NCBI GenBank assembly: GCA_022614735.1
Contig: JAKEHZ010000035.1
Span: 1-19,214 of the forward strand
Source: Acidobacteriota bacterium
Lineage (GTDB): Bacteria; Acidobacteriota; Blastocatellia; RBC074
Direction: 5' to 3'
DNA length: 19,214 nucleotides
How positions within the stretch are numbered: the first letter of the stretch is position 1; each line of letters opens with the position of its first letter. This document shows positions 1-8,421 of the stretch, piece after piece. A program made the position numbers and the translations under genes. The notes under the pieces were generated by a model. It made no database searches. It saw only the letters and a list, made by a program, of their open reading frames with translations, and had not been told where the DNA came from.

Positions 1-64
1 GGCTAGCAAGTGAACATGAAAATTGAATGAATACGGAATGAATTTATCTTCAGAATGGACGACT

Positions 65-99
65 GCAATCCGCAATCCGCAATCCGCAATCCGCAATCC
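65..99. repeat. Heptamer tandem repeat (GCAATCC)x5
   Basis: Five exact, uninterrupted copies of the heptamer GCAATCC lie two bases outside the stop codon of the OPT transporter gene. On the transporter's transcript the unit reads GGATTGC. No open frame or hairpin explains it. Short tandem heptamers between genes are known from several bacterial groups and usually vary in copy number between strains. The rest of the left edge (1-64) shows nothing recognisable. Confidence 0.95.
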
Positions 100-101
100 G
101 C

Positions 102-2501
102 TCAGCCTTTCGCTTGCTTCGAGGGGCGAGTTGCAATCACGTAGACGAAGTAAGCGAGTCCTGCAAAGATGATCAGCGCGATGACGTTCGCCCATTCACC
201 GGATGTGATCCAACTTTGGCCGCCAATGCCGATCCGCTCTTCAGCCACGCTTGTTGGGACCTTATTGACGTAAGAGTAGGTCGCTCGAGCTCCGGCTACT
301 ATCAAACCGCCAATCGCGCCGCCGGCGATTAAGCCGGAACTGAGGAGAACGCCCTTACCGGTCTCCTCTTCAGCCAGGCTTTGGGGTTGATCACGCCGCT
401 TCACGCGATTGACGAGAGTGCGGATCAAGCCGCCTGCGAAGATCGTCGCTGAGGTGGAAATCGGCAAATAGATGCCAACTGCCACCGGCAGCGCCTGCAC
501 GCCTATGATTTCAAGCATGATCGAGATCACGGCGCCGAGCATAATCAAGGCCCACGGCAGCCTTTGTGTCAACACACCGTCAACCAGTACGCCCATCAAT
601 GCCGCTTTCGGGGCATCCAGTTTGCCGGTCATCTCTTCGATTGAATACCGCGGGGCGCCATTGGCATCGACCAGCAGGGTGAATTCGCGCGAGCCCTCTG
701 TGACGATTACACGTTCGTACATCTGGTCATCCATTCCGCGTGATTGCCCCGTCTTCCGCACATTCGGCCCCTCGAGGAAAGTCCTGCCTTGCAGTTCTGG
801 CGGGATTGTAGAGGTGACCGATTGGCGAATTCCACCAACGCCCGGATTAACAAGGTAATGCAGCTTGTTGTCATCACCGACCAGATATTTACCGGCAGCG
901 ATTCGTGTGCGCCCATCACCCGGGTCGACTTCGACGGGGAATTGGACAACACGGTAGGTCTTGCCGTCCTGTGTCTGCGGGCTTTCTACCCACTGGCCCT
1001 GGAGCTGATCCGCAGGCACTGTGTAATTAGGATAATTAACAGGAAGCAGGTTGATTGCTGTGCGGTTGAGGAAATCGAGCGTCCAGCCAATGACCAGTGC
1101 CGAGGTCAGCGCGCCGATCAGCAAACCCACCTGTTGCCACTTAGGTGTGGCGCCGACCAGATACCCCGTCTTCAAATCCTGCGAGGTATTACCGGCATTG
1201 GCTGCCGCGACGCAGACAATCGCGCCGACAGTCAGAGCGATTATGCGCTCGCCTGCGCCCATTCGGCCGAGCACCAGGAAGATCAACGAGGTGAAGAGCA
1301 GCGTCGCTATTGTCATTCCCGAAATCGGGTTAGAGGTTGAACCGATCTGGCCGGTAATGCGGGATGAGACAGTCACAAAGAAGAAGCCAAAGACCAGGAT
1401 CATCAGTGCGGAAATCCAGTCAACCTCCAGTCTCGGAATTGCAACAACGGCGATGAGCAACAAGATGACTCCCCCCATTGCATAGGGAATCGGAATATCG
1501 CGCTCTGTGCGTGAAATAGCGCCTTCTGTGCTTTTTCCCCCACTGAAATCTTTGATACCAGAGCGGAAAGCCTGAACTATTGTCGGCAGAGAGCGGAGCA
1601 GGCTGATGACTCCACCGGCAGCGACCGCACCGGCGGCGATATAGCGCACATATCGGTCGAAAACGAGACTCGCGCTCATATTACCGATTAATTCGCCGGG
1701 AGGCGCCGGGAAAATATTTGTGGTCAGACCTGCCCCGAAGAATTTGATCATCGGCGTGAGCACTAGCGCTGCAATCACGCCGCCACCGAGCATATACGAA
1801 GCCACGCGCGGGCCAATGATGTATCCGACCCCGAGCAGCTCAGGAGAGATCTCTGCTGCGACGCGCGCATTCTGGTACCACGCCAAAATATTGTTGGGGA
1901 TCTCCCGCCAAAATTTCAGGCCGAGCATCAAGAACTTGTAGACGAATCCAACGCCGAAACCCAGGAAGACCGTCTTGGCATCGCTGCCGCCCTTCTCGCC
2001 GACTATCAGCACATCAGCGCAGGCGGTGCCTTCGGGGTAAGGCAAATTGGCGTGTTCTTTGACGATCAGTGAACGGCGCAATGGGATCATCAACAGCACA
2101 CCGAGCAGTCCGCCCGCGGCAGCGATCATCGAGGTGCGGACGATGTCGATATCCAGGCCGAGAATGAGCAGCGCCGGTATCGTGAAAACAATGCCCGCGG
2201 CGATAGATTCCGCGGCTGAGCCGGTTGTTTGCACGATGTTGTTTTCGAGGATCGAAGCGCGGCCGGGCAATGCACGTAGAATGGTGATGGCGAGCACTGC
2301 AATCGGTATTGATGCGCTGACCGTCAATCCGACCTTCAAACCCAGATAAACGGTGGAAGCGCCGAAGATGATTCCAAAGATCACGCCGAAAATCACCGCG
2401 CGCAGTGTGAACTCCGGCAGGAGTGTCGATGGCGAGACATACGGTTTATGAGGTTCCTCTGCGCTGATAACTTCGGACACGGTTTTGGCTTCAGCAGCCA
2501 T
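102..2501 (-). CDS. OPT-family oligopeptide transporter
   Basis: A 799-residue polytopic inner-membrane protein, probably a proton-coupled importer of peptides or a metal-chelate; the substrate cannot be read from sequence. Family landmarks are clear: a first helix block at about 30-75, NNIVQTTGSAAESIAAG at about 87-103, YPEGTACADVL at about 155-165, TGQIGSTSNPISGMTIATLL at about 383-402, and GNTSQDLKTGYLVGATP at about 437-453. After an unusual hydrophilic stretch (about 485-625) the helices resume with DAPKAALMGVLVDGVL and run to the C-terminus. The ATG is supported by a strong AAGGAGG at 2507-2513, five bases upstream. It lies 74 bases downstream of the small cysteine-rich gene and is probably cotranscribed with it. 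The family is certain; the inserted stretch is discussed as a finding. Confidence 0.95.
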   Translation of the reverse strand: MAAEAKTVSEVISAEEPHKPYVSPSTLLPEFTLRAVIFGVIFGIIFGASTVYLGLKVGLTVSASIPIAVLAITILRALPGRASILENNIVQTTGSAAESIAAGIVFTIPALLILGLDIDIVRTSMIAAAGGLLGVLLMIPLRRSLIVKEHANLPYPEGTACADVLIVGEKGGSDAKTVFLGFGVGFVYKFLMLGLKFWREIPNNILAWYQNARVAAEISPELLGVGYIIGPRVASYMLGGGVIAALVLTPMIKFFGAGLTTNIFPAPPGELIGNMSASLVFDRYVRYIAAGAVAAGGVISLLRSLPTIVQAFRSGIKDFSGGKSTEGAISRTERDIPIPYAMGGVILLLIAVVAIPRLEVDWISALMILVFGFFFVTVSSRITGQIGSTSNPISGMTIATLLFTSLIFLVLGRMGAGERIIALTVGAIVCVAAANAGNTSQDLKTGYLVGATPKWQQVGLLIGALTSALVIGWTLDFLNRTAINLLPVNYPNYTVPADQLQGQWVESPQTQDGKTYRVVQFPVEVDPGDGRTRIAAGKYLVGDDNKLHYLVNPGVGGIRQSVTSTIPPELQGRTFLEGPNVRKTGQSRGMDDQMYERVIVTEGSREFTLLVDANGAPRYSIEEMTGKLDAPKAALMGVLVDGVLTQRLPWALIMLGAVISIMLEIIGVQALPVAVGIYLPISTSATIFAGGLIRTLVNRVKRRDQPQSLAEEETGKGVLLSSGLIAGGAIGGLIVAGARATYSYVNKVPTSVAEERIGIGGQSWITSGEWANVIALIIFAGLAYFVYVIATRPSKQAKG

Positions 2502-2575
2502 AGATGCCTCCTTATTTTGTCGGTGTTGCGCGAAAGGGGACGGCGCAAAGGTATGTGGATATTTTGCTATTAATG

Positions 2576-2848
2576 CTATTCGCCGTCCATTTGGGCGATC
2601 ATTTGCTCGGCCTGCTGTTGGGCTTGTTCAAAGGCTTCAAGCATTGCCTGCATATCAGGATCGACAGATTCTTCAGCCCATGGTTCTGCTCTGAGCTCTT
2701 CCTGTGTCGCTAGACCGGGTTCATCATCTACCCAGTAATCAAGCACACAGACAGCGCATCCAGAACCGCAACAGGGTGGCGTTGAAGACGAGGCCCTGGT
2801 CGAGTCACTGGTTATCATGCGCTGTTCGTAAAGCTCTTTTTCCTGCAT
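2576..2848 (-). CDS. Small oxidoreductase-like domain protein
   Basis: A short acidic protein of 90 residues from the ATG at 2848. Its core is a cysteine cluster, PPCCGSGCAVCVLDYWVDD. This matches the 'oxidoreductase-like' N-terminal domain known from fungal mitochondrial and bacterial proteins, whose hallmark is CCGSGCxxCVW followed by an acidic stretch. Here the usual Trp is Leu. The function of that domain is not established; metal or redox-cofactor binding by the four cysteines is plausible. The C-terminal half is an acidic helix rich in Gln and Glu. The frame extends upstream to a GTG at 2902, but that codon overlaps the -10 box of the promoter at 2901-2930, so the transcript probably begins inside the extension. 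The ATG at 2848 has GGGA four bases upstream. The gene precedes the OPT transporter on the same strand. Confidence 0.7.
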   Translation of the reverse strand: MQEKELYEQRMITSDSTRASSSTPPCCGSGCAVCVLDYWVDDEPGLATQEELRAEPWAEESVDPDMQAMLEAFEQAQQQAEQMIAQMDGE

Positions 2849-2900
2849 CTCTTCCCGGTTGCTTTGATCACTGTGTGAGCGTTCAGCAAATCCATTAGGC

Positions 2901-2930
2901 ACTATAAGTAAAAGATTACAAGGCTGTCAA
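2901..2930 (-). promoter_or_regulatory. Sigma70-type promoter for the small protein/OPT operon
   Basis: On the minus strand a perfect -35 box TTGACA (2930-2925) is followed after 18 bases by TATAGT (2906-2901), which matches the -10 consensus at five of six positions. The predicted transcript start is near 2894. This places the 5' end inside the longest possible frame of the small cysteine-rich gene and argues for the ATG at 2848. No operator-like palindrome overlaps it. Confidence 0.75.
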
Positions 2931-3440
2931 TGAAAGGCGTCGCTCACCCAGGGTTCCGGCAACGCCTTCACCCTGGGCTTTATTTTGACGCCCGTATTCG
3001 CGGCCTGAGAATTTCACGCCGTCGCCGTTGCTATCTGTGTGCGCAGTTAGTGCGGCGGCGGCGTGGCGGCGAGGGAATTCTTTGTCTGTAACACACGGAA
3101 AAAGCAGACAAAGTGTTTGGCCTGAGGACAACTGTTGTATATCAGCTTATTATTACTTTCGTGAATCATTCGCCTGTGTGTTGTAAGGTTTTAGAGTAGG
3201 TTGCTCTGGACAAACTCCTGTCTTGAGTTGAATAAAAAACCACGGGGAGCACGGGAAGAGTCAGGAGAAATCCAATCCCTTTCCATGTATCAAGACTCTC
3301 TTCCCCATCCTTTCCAGTGATCCCGTGGTTTTTTATTCAACCAGGACTCGGGGTAAGAAAACTACCTCATCTATAACTGATCTAAATCAGTTAAATCTTT
3401 CAGGAATATTTATGGAATTTATAAAATCGGTGGAAACTTT
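2931..3440. other. Intergenic region without a convincing gene
   Basis: About 510 bases between the OPT operon promoter and the anti-sigma-like gene. It contains a small hairpin, ACCCAGGG (2946-2953) with CCCTGGG (2971-2977), followed by a T-rich run on the plus strand. It also holds the large interrupted inverted repeat at 3227-3341 and an AT-rich stem TAACTGAT/ATCAGTTA (3374-3381/3386-3393) just past the anti-sigma-like gene. A 71-codon frame at 2916-3131 (minus) lacks a ribosome site and resembles no family I know. The stretch 2931-3110 is GC-rich and repeat-like and may be an intergenic repetitive element or a gene remnant. Confidence 0.6.
3227..3341. terminator. Interrupted inverted repeat, probable bidirectional terminator
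   Basis: Perfect 20-base arms at 3227-3246 and 3322-3341 enclose 75 bases. Each arm has a GC-rich CCACGGG/CCCGTGG part nearest the loop and an A6/T6 tract outside it, so a transcript from either direction would form a stem followed by UUUUUUAUU. The loop pairs again internally: GGGAAGAG at 3253-3260 with CTCTTCCC at 3298-3305. It lies about 100 bases past the stop of the anti-sigma-like gene and would end the CHAT/sigma operon. The long loop is atypical for a simple terminator, so a mobile palindromic element is an alternative. Confidence 0.6.
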
Positions 3441-4475
3441 CTAATTCTCGACTCGCCGGCTCAGGACGGCGAAGTAATAGTCATTGATCCCTTCAGACTC
3501 ACCACTTTGAGAGACACCAAAAAGCATGAGCACATAATCGCCACGGCGCAACAAGCGGGTGGAGACTTCGATGACCACATCCTGACCGGCGTCGCTGCGA
3601 ATCAAGCGTGCCCGTCCGGGAAGATCGGTCAAATTACCCCCTGCCGTCATGAGCTTCACACGAAATGACGAAAACTCAGCGGCGAATGAAGGGGTCTGCG
3701 CTAGTTCGAGCTTGAAACGAACAGCACGCTTACCGGAAGGAATGGCGAAGGAGGCAAGCCGTTCGCGCTCGCCTTGAGGCTCTCCAATACTTCGATTACG
3801 GCCCGGTTTGAGCCTGTGCGTGAAGATCGCTGAATCGCCTCGGATGCGTTCCGACGAGCCTGATGAGCTTTCTAAAGCTCGAGCTGGCGGCAATGAAACA
3901 GAGACCGAAGGTGAGGGTTGCGATATTTGTGAAGATGACGACGAGGGTATCGAGTGTTGATCCCGTGATTGAGATTGATCGACTTGTCGAACGGCTGCAA
4001 CCTCGGATCGGTCGCTTAATTGTCGAGAGCGAAGGCTATTTATCTCAACTGCCAGCCAGGTCACAATTGACAACAGTGAAATGCATAACAAGACAAATGA
4101 CGGACGATGGATGAATACATGCATTCTTCGCCGGACAGTCTGCCAGGCTGGCAGATTCAGCGTATCCGATCTCTCTGGCTGGCTTTCAGAAAATTCTCTG
4201 AGCGTCTTATGCAAAGTACGGGCTATCGTGAGTTTTTCACGCCGCCTCTCGGAGATAAGGAAATTTTGCTCGAATACTGACCGAATCTCGGGTGAGAGTT
4301 GGCCGCACAAGTAATCGTCAATCAGCTTGTCCTCGATGACCATCAGCTGTGCGTAACAGCCGGGATCATTGAAGAGGGCCTCTTCAAAATGTGTTTGACT
4401 GATGGCAGACAATTCACCCAGGAGGTATTGAATCATCATCTGCTCATCCATTTCAGGCAGTTCTCTTGACTCCAT
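3441..4475 (-). CDS. Single-pass membrane anti-sigma-like protein
   Basis: A 344-residue protein that probably restrains the adjacent ECF sigma factor. The N-terminal cytoplasmic part (about 9-95) has two helical repeats, MMIQYLLGEL...HFEEALFNDP and DKLIDDYLCGQLS...FEQNFLIS. This resembles the sigma-linked helical domain often seen in Acidobacteriota, and it lacks the HxxxCxxC zinc motif of classical anti-sigma proteins. One membrane segment lies at about 125-145. A Ser-rich disordered linker (about 168-212) leads to an extracytoplasmic beta-rich domain at about 215-344, ending in DYYFAVLSRRVEN. Translation starts at ATG 4475 with AGGA upstream. It follows the sigma gene by 98 bases and is the last gene of the operon. 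The anti-sigma role is inferred from topology and position; the C-terminal domain is not one I recognise. Confidence 0.7.
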   Translation of the reverse strand: MESRELPEMDEQMMIQYLLGELSAISQTHFEEALFNDPGCYAQLMVIEDKLIDDYLCGQLSPEIRSVFEQNFLISERRREKLTIARTLHKTLREFSESQPERSDTLNLPAWQTVRRRMHVFIHRPSFVLLCISLLSIVTWLAVEINSLRSRQLSDRSEVAAVRQVDQSQSRDQHSIPSSSSSQISQPSPSVSVSLPPARALESSSGSSERIRGDSAIFTHRLKPGRNRSIGEPQGERERLASFAIPSGKRAVRFKLELAQTPSFAAEFSSFRVKLMTAGGNLTDLPGRARLIRSDAGQDVVIEVSTRLLRRGDYVLMLFGVSQSGESEGINDYYFAVLSRRVEN

Positions 4476-4573
4476 TGTCGATTCCTAGCTTGAATATAGG
4501 GGGTTCTATATCTGCTCTCTATTTTCTCATCTGTCTGTAAGTGACTTGCCGGAGTGATTTCTTTCAACAATTT

Positions 4574-5224
4574 TCAATTCTTCTTCATACATTCTTCCAG
4601 CCATTCAACAAGCTTTGCGCGCAGACGATGAATCTGAATGTAGAGCGCATTTGGAGTCGTCCCTCTCCTTTCGGCCATCTCCCTTCGATATTCGACAAGA
4701 CTGCCGCTATTACAACTGTAGTATTCAATCAAAAGCTTACGTTGCCGGGCAGGTAATTGTAGGAGGCACCGACGCATACATTCATCGCGGCGAATATCAG
4801 CCTCGGCTTGAGAACGTCCTCTTTCGGAGATTGCTGAATAAGTGGTCTCGACTTCCAGTAATGAATCGTCGAGAGAGACCGCTGATTTTTCCGGTCTTCG
4901 CCAGTATTCCTTCAAGATGAATCGCGCAACAGCGAGCGCGTATCGTCCGAGGTCATCGATAGCTTCGCCTTCGGATAGTTTGCGCGCGACCCGGTTGAGA
5001 GTCTCATCGGCAAGCTCTTCGGCCTCGGGGCAACGGTTGCATTCGAAGAAGAGAGTCAACCTCCCACGCAGCTCCTGGTAGGCGCGACCGGCGGTTTCGC
5101 GGTCGTCACCAAGTCCGGCCAGTAGCTTATCGATGGCCTCGAGCGTCAGTGTCCACGCCGTTTTGTGATTGGAATGCTTGGATTGGGGCACCGTGGTTTT
5201 TTGAACAAGTAGGGGATTGATCAT
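4574..5224 (-). CDS. ECF-type sigma-70 factor
   Basis: A 216-residue sigma factor of the ECF group, directing RNA polymerase to a dedicated promoter set. Region 2 is at about 45-115 (AYQELRGRLTLFFECNRCPEAEELADETLNRVARKL, given here only as landmarks AYQELRGR, EAEELADETLNRV and FILKEYWRR). Region 4 is at about 150-212, with RCLLQLPARQRKLLIEYY and a recognition helix area GTTPNALYIQIHRLRAKLVEWL. An N-terminal tail of about 25 residues precedes region 2. The start at ATG 5224 is backed by GGAGG seven bases upstream. Only 19 bases separate it from the CHAT gene, so the two are cotranscribed, and the likely anti-sigma follows. The class is secure; the target promoters are unknown. Confidence 0.9.
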   Translation of the reverse strand: MINPLLVQKTTVPQSKHSNHKTAWTLTLEAIDKLLAGLGDDRETAGRAYQELRGRLTLFFECNRCPEAEELADETLNRVARKLSEGEAIDDLGRYALAVARFILKEYWRRPEKSAVSLDDSLLEVETTYSAISERGRSQAEADIRRDECMRRCLLQLPARQRKLLIEYYSCNSGSLVEYRREMAERRGTTPNALYIQIHRLRAKLVEWLEECMKKN

Positions 5225-5243
5225 TTACTGCCTCCAGCCTGCA

Positions 5244-8033
5244 TCACTGCCATTCACCATGCAGTACGAATGCGGCCCAATATTCGGGGTGGCTCCAACG
5301 TCGCTGCCCGATCAAGGCGAGTTGCGCTGTTCGCAGAGCAGCTGCAGGTGACTGATGCTCTGCGCCTAGCATAGCTTGATAAAAATACTTCATTATTTCC
5401 GCGGTCGCATGATCATCGACTTTCCAGAGTGTGGCAATGACGCGTCGAGCCCCTGCGTGCATAAACCCGTGTGTCAAGCCAACCAACCCTTCTCCCCGCA
5501 CTTCTTTACCCAGGCTGCTCTGGCAGGCACTGAGCACAACCAGTTCGGCTTTGAGCTTAAAATTATAGATGTCTTGTAAGAGCAGATGACTTTCGTTAAT
5601 CGATGTACCTCGCTTATCCACTTGCGAGAGGGCTATTCCGGACCGTTCAGGCCGCTCACGGTCAAGCAAACTGTGCGCGGCGAAGTGGACGATTCGGTAT
5701 CGACTCAGATCAGCGCTCAATACTTTTGCGCGGCTCGCCGAAAAATCAAGAGCGAGCAGACATTCTTCCGGCGTAACCAGGGAGACAATGGATTTCGCTT
5801 CCTGTTGAGAGAATATTAAACGCGGTAATCGCGTGTGCGGTAACAATGTACGAGCGGAATCATCGGATCTCTTAGCGCCGCGATGGGAGTATATCGGATT
5901 CACTCGCGTATCCATTGGTGAATAGACTGGATCAGCGAAAATTGCGAGAGACTTCAATGCTGACGTTTGTCTGTCGGATGTCCGCCGCAATGATGCCAGC
6001 ACGGATGCCGACGGTAGCATGATGATCTCGTGGTTTGAAATTAATGGGGTTTTTGCCAATCTGGCGGTTCTGGTCGGCAGCTCCTCATTTTTCAATTCAC
6101 CGCTCGCGCGATTCGGTTCGGGTAGTGCAGCGAAAGGCACATACTGCAGCGCTCCATCGGCTATGATAACCAATCGCTTGTTGTGCATTTGTGCGCTAAC
6201 CGGCGCAACCAGTATCTCGCCAAGCGCCTCGGCGGCTTCATCAAAAGGCGTCCTCTGACGATTACCGGAGCCCGCCAGATTGACGCTTTGCGGTTGACCG
6301 GTTGTCAGCGTCGAAAGCAGACGTTGGACGGCAGATTCGACCTCCGCGCGGCCCGGCAGCTGATGACTTGAGAACGAATTACGCGTTATTGCCCATAAGT
6401 AGCTCTGCTTTGCACCGATGGAGTATTCGAGCAGGAGAGTGTTCTCGTCGAGCAGTTGCTGCTGTATCCTGGCCAGGGTCAATGGCTCTTTGGTCAGTTC
6501 GTGATTGCTTCCCGTGGCAGCCTTTGCGTCCTTGGACTCTATGCCGACGGAGACCAACCGGTCTAGTAAGCTGCGCGCTCGCGCTCGCTCGCTCATTTGA
6601 AATGCAAGCGCGGGGTATCCGGCAGACGGATTTTGCGCGTCCAGCTGCATGAGCAGGCTGATTGCGAATTCGTAACGGCTGATGACTTGATTGAAGTACG
6701 ACAGTCGCAATTGAAGACTTGTTATGTTCGCGCGCAACGATTCAGTCAGAGCCATCGCAGATTCAATCAACTCGAGTGACTGAAGCAAACGACCCTGGCG
6801 GCTTGCCGTCAACGCCAACCCGTTAAGCGCCAACGCCTCGCCGAATTTATCCCCGGCCGACTTTCGCAAAGGCAAGGCCTGCTGAAAATAGTTCTGCGCA
6901 AGATCGGTCTGTCCGAGCATGAGATGAACCCAGCCCAGGCTGTCTATGGTATCGGCTTTGAGATAGCGATCGGGCGATTGTTGAGCCAATTCGAGAGCGC
7001 GGGAGAGATAAGATCGTGCTTCCTCCCCACGTTCCATTCGTCCATAAGTCTGTCCGATACCCGTCAGTGTAATGACTTCACCGCGGAGATCTTTGATCTC
7101 CTGTCGCAGCTTTAATGACTTGAAGAAGTATTCGAGAGCCGTTAAATATTCGCCTCTCGCCGCATATGTCCAGCCCACTCCATATAGTGTTATTGCCTCG
7201 CCTGTTCTATCAGCCACGGTTGTGCGTAGCTGTAAAGCTTGAGTGAAATTCTCACGCGCGCTTTCAGTCGCGCCGAGATAGAGGTACGACCAGGCTATCC
7301 CTGTCCGCGAGAGTGCCTCACCGTAACGGTCGCCAAGTTCGCGCATGAGCGCCAGCGCCTGACCGAAATGGATAATCGCTTTTTGATTCTCACCGAGTTG
7401 CCGATGACTCAATCCCAGACCGAAGTGCGCCAGTGCCTCCTCATAGCGGTCGCCAAGCTCTTGCCAGAGTCCAACCGCTCTGGAGAATTGTTCAATGCCT
7501 TGTCGTGTGAGATCAATCGTTTGCTTGGCGCGTAAGTCCTCGCCATCTGAAAGGGCGCGCTCCGCGTTGATTCGCAGCTGATCGCGTGCTTCGGCAGGGC
7601 GAGGACTATCAGTTCTCAGGCGATAGTTGGCAGTCTGGGCTCTCGGCAAAACGGGACGAACTTGTAACAGATAATCGCCCGAATGCTGAGCCACCAGAGA
7701 GATCGCTTCTGGCCCCAATAAGCCATTAGGTCGATCCAGAAGGACGTTCTGATTTCCCTCAGGCGCCGAGATAGAGACTCTTAAGTCGATCCCTTCCTGA
7801 TAAACAACCGCGTGGAAAAACTGTCCGGCTGTCAGGCTGATCTTATAGTTGTGGGTCTGGCCACCAGCGATGGAACGAACAATGGTAGCACCAGATTCGA
7901 GTTGTGTGATTTCTTGGATTTCAGAAGGTCTCGCACGGACACTCGCGTCTTGAGGCCAGTGATTAGAAAGGCCGCAGAAGGTGAGAATAATAATTATCAA
8001 AAACGACTGCCGTAATCGTAGCTGGTGGGACAT
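5244..8033 (-). CDS. Secreted TPR protein with C-terminal CHAT protease domain
   Basis: A 929-residue protein in four parts. A signal sequence or anchor (about 1-28: RLRQSFLIIIILTFCGL) is followed by a beta-sandwich like the pre-peptidase C-terminal (PPC) type at about 48-140. About six TPR units of roughly 40 residues lie at 195-430, each with a GDRY/GEA-type motif. A helical linker leads to a CHAT caspase-like domain at about 600-929. The probable catalytic dyad is His787 in HFAAHS and Cys837 in LSACQS, so the domain looks intact. CHAT domains are cysteine peptidases of the caspase/separase clan, often driven by TPR modules. It is the first gene of an operon with an ECF sigma factor and an anti-sigma-like membrane protein, which suggests that it senses an envelope state and controls the sigma factor. 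No strong ribosome site precedes ATG 8033. Confidence 0.93.
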   Translation of the reverse strand: MSHQLRLRQSFLIIIILTFCGLSNHWPQDASVRARPSEIQEITQLESGATIVRSIAGGQTHNYKISLTAGQFFHAVVYQEGIDLRVSISAPEGNQNVLLDRPNGLLGPEAISLVAQHSGDYLLQVRPVLPRAQTANYRLRTDSPRPAEARDQLRINAERALSDGEDLRAKQTIDLTRQGIEQFSRAVGLWQELGDRYEEALAHFGLGLSHRQLGENQKAIIHFGQALALMRELGDRYGEALSRTGIAWSYLYLGATESARENFTQALQLRTTVADRTGEAITLYGVGWTYAARGEYLTALEYFFKSLKLRQEIKDLRGEVITLTGIGQTYGRMERGEEARSYLSRALELAQQSPDRYLKADTIDSLGWVHLMLGQTDLAQNYFQQALPLRKSAGDKFGEALALNGLALTASRQGRLLQSLELIESAMALTESLRANITSLQLRLSYFNQVISRYEFAISLLMQLDAQNPSAGYPALAFQMSERARARSLLDRLVSVGIESKDAKAATGSNHELTKEPLTLARIQQQLLDENTLLLEYSIGAKQSYLWAITRNSFSSHQLPGRAEVESAVQRLLSTLTTGQPQSVNLAGSGNRQRTPFDEAAEALGEILVAPVSAQMHNKRLVIIADGALQYVPFAALPEPNRASGELKNEELPTRTARLAKTPLISNHEIIMLPSASVLASLRRTSDRQTSALKSLAIFADPVYSPMDTRVNPIYSHRGAKRSDDSARTLLPHTRLPRLIFSQQEAKSIVSLVTPEECLLALDFSASRAKVLSADLSRYRIVHFAAHSLLDRERPERSGIALSQVDKRGTSINESHLLLQDIYNFKLKAELVVLSACQSSLGKEVRGEGLVGLTHGFMHAGARRVIATLWKVDDHATAEIMKYFYQAMLGAEHQSPAAALRTAQLALIGQRRWSHPEYWAAFVLHGEWQ

Positions 8034-8421
8034 AGCGTCACTTCATATTTCTAGGCGAAATAATTCCAGGCGATCTGCGGTGAAACAATTTCTTGGGACT
8101 ATTATTTTTTATTTGTATTCATCCCGATTTAACCGGGCATTCCCGCAGGGGCAAAGGCCAGTCATTGGGCGGCTGGCCGCGGGCTGAATGGTCACTCTAT
8201 TTTTACATCGAATTGGTCTTTTGAGAAGGAAAAAATTTTCTGCGCGAAGATTCGCTCACACTATTCTTGCGCTTATTACTTGTCACTCACCCTCACCTCT
8301 TGTATTCTTCGTTCACGCGCGTCTCCTGACGCACGACAGATTAGAGTGATTTCACCCCCTGATAGTCAGAAATCATCGAGACCGGAGCAACAACCCCGGC
8401 CTTTACTAACGGAGAAGGGCG
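8034..8421. other. Divergent regulatory region between CHAT operon and kinase operon
   Basis: A 388-base stretch between two divergent operons, without a supportable gene. The CHAT-proximal half has three small potential stems: CCCG/CGGG around 8123-8135, CCCGCAGGG at 8142-8150, and GGCCAG/CTGGCC at 8156-8161/8173-8178. These may lie in the leader of the CHAT transcript. A/T runs occur at 8101-8115 and 8231-8240. On the plus strand TATTCT at 8262-8267 is a possible -10 box for the kinase gene, but no convincing -35 box pairs with it. GGAG with AAGGG at 8411-8419 precedes the kinase ATG. Confidence 0.5.

Noticed and set aside
744..1340. A 198-codon open frame on the plus strand
   Set aside because: It is antisense to the OPT transporter, compositionally odd and without any family resemblance.
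2916..3131. A 71-codon open frame on the minus strand
   Set aside because: There is no ribosome site, it overlaps the promoter's -35 side, and the GC-rich repeat-like sequence with a hairpin suggests non-coding DNA.
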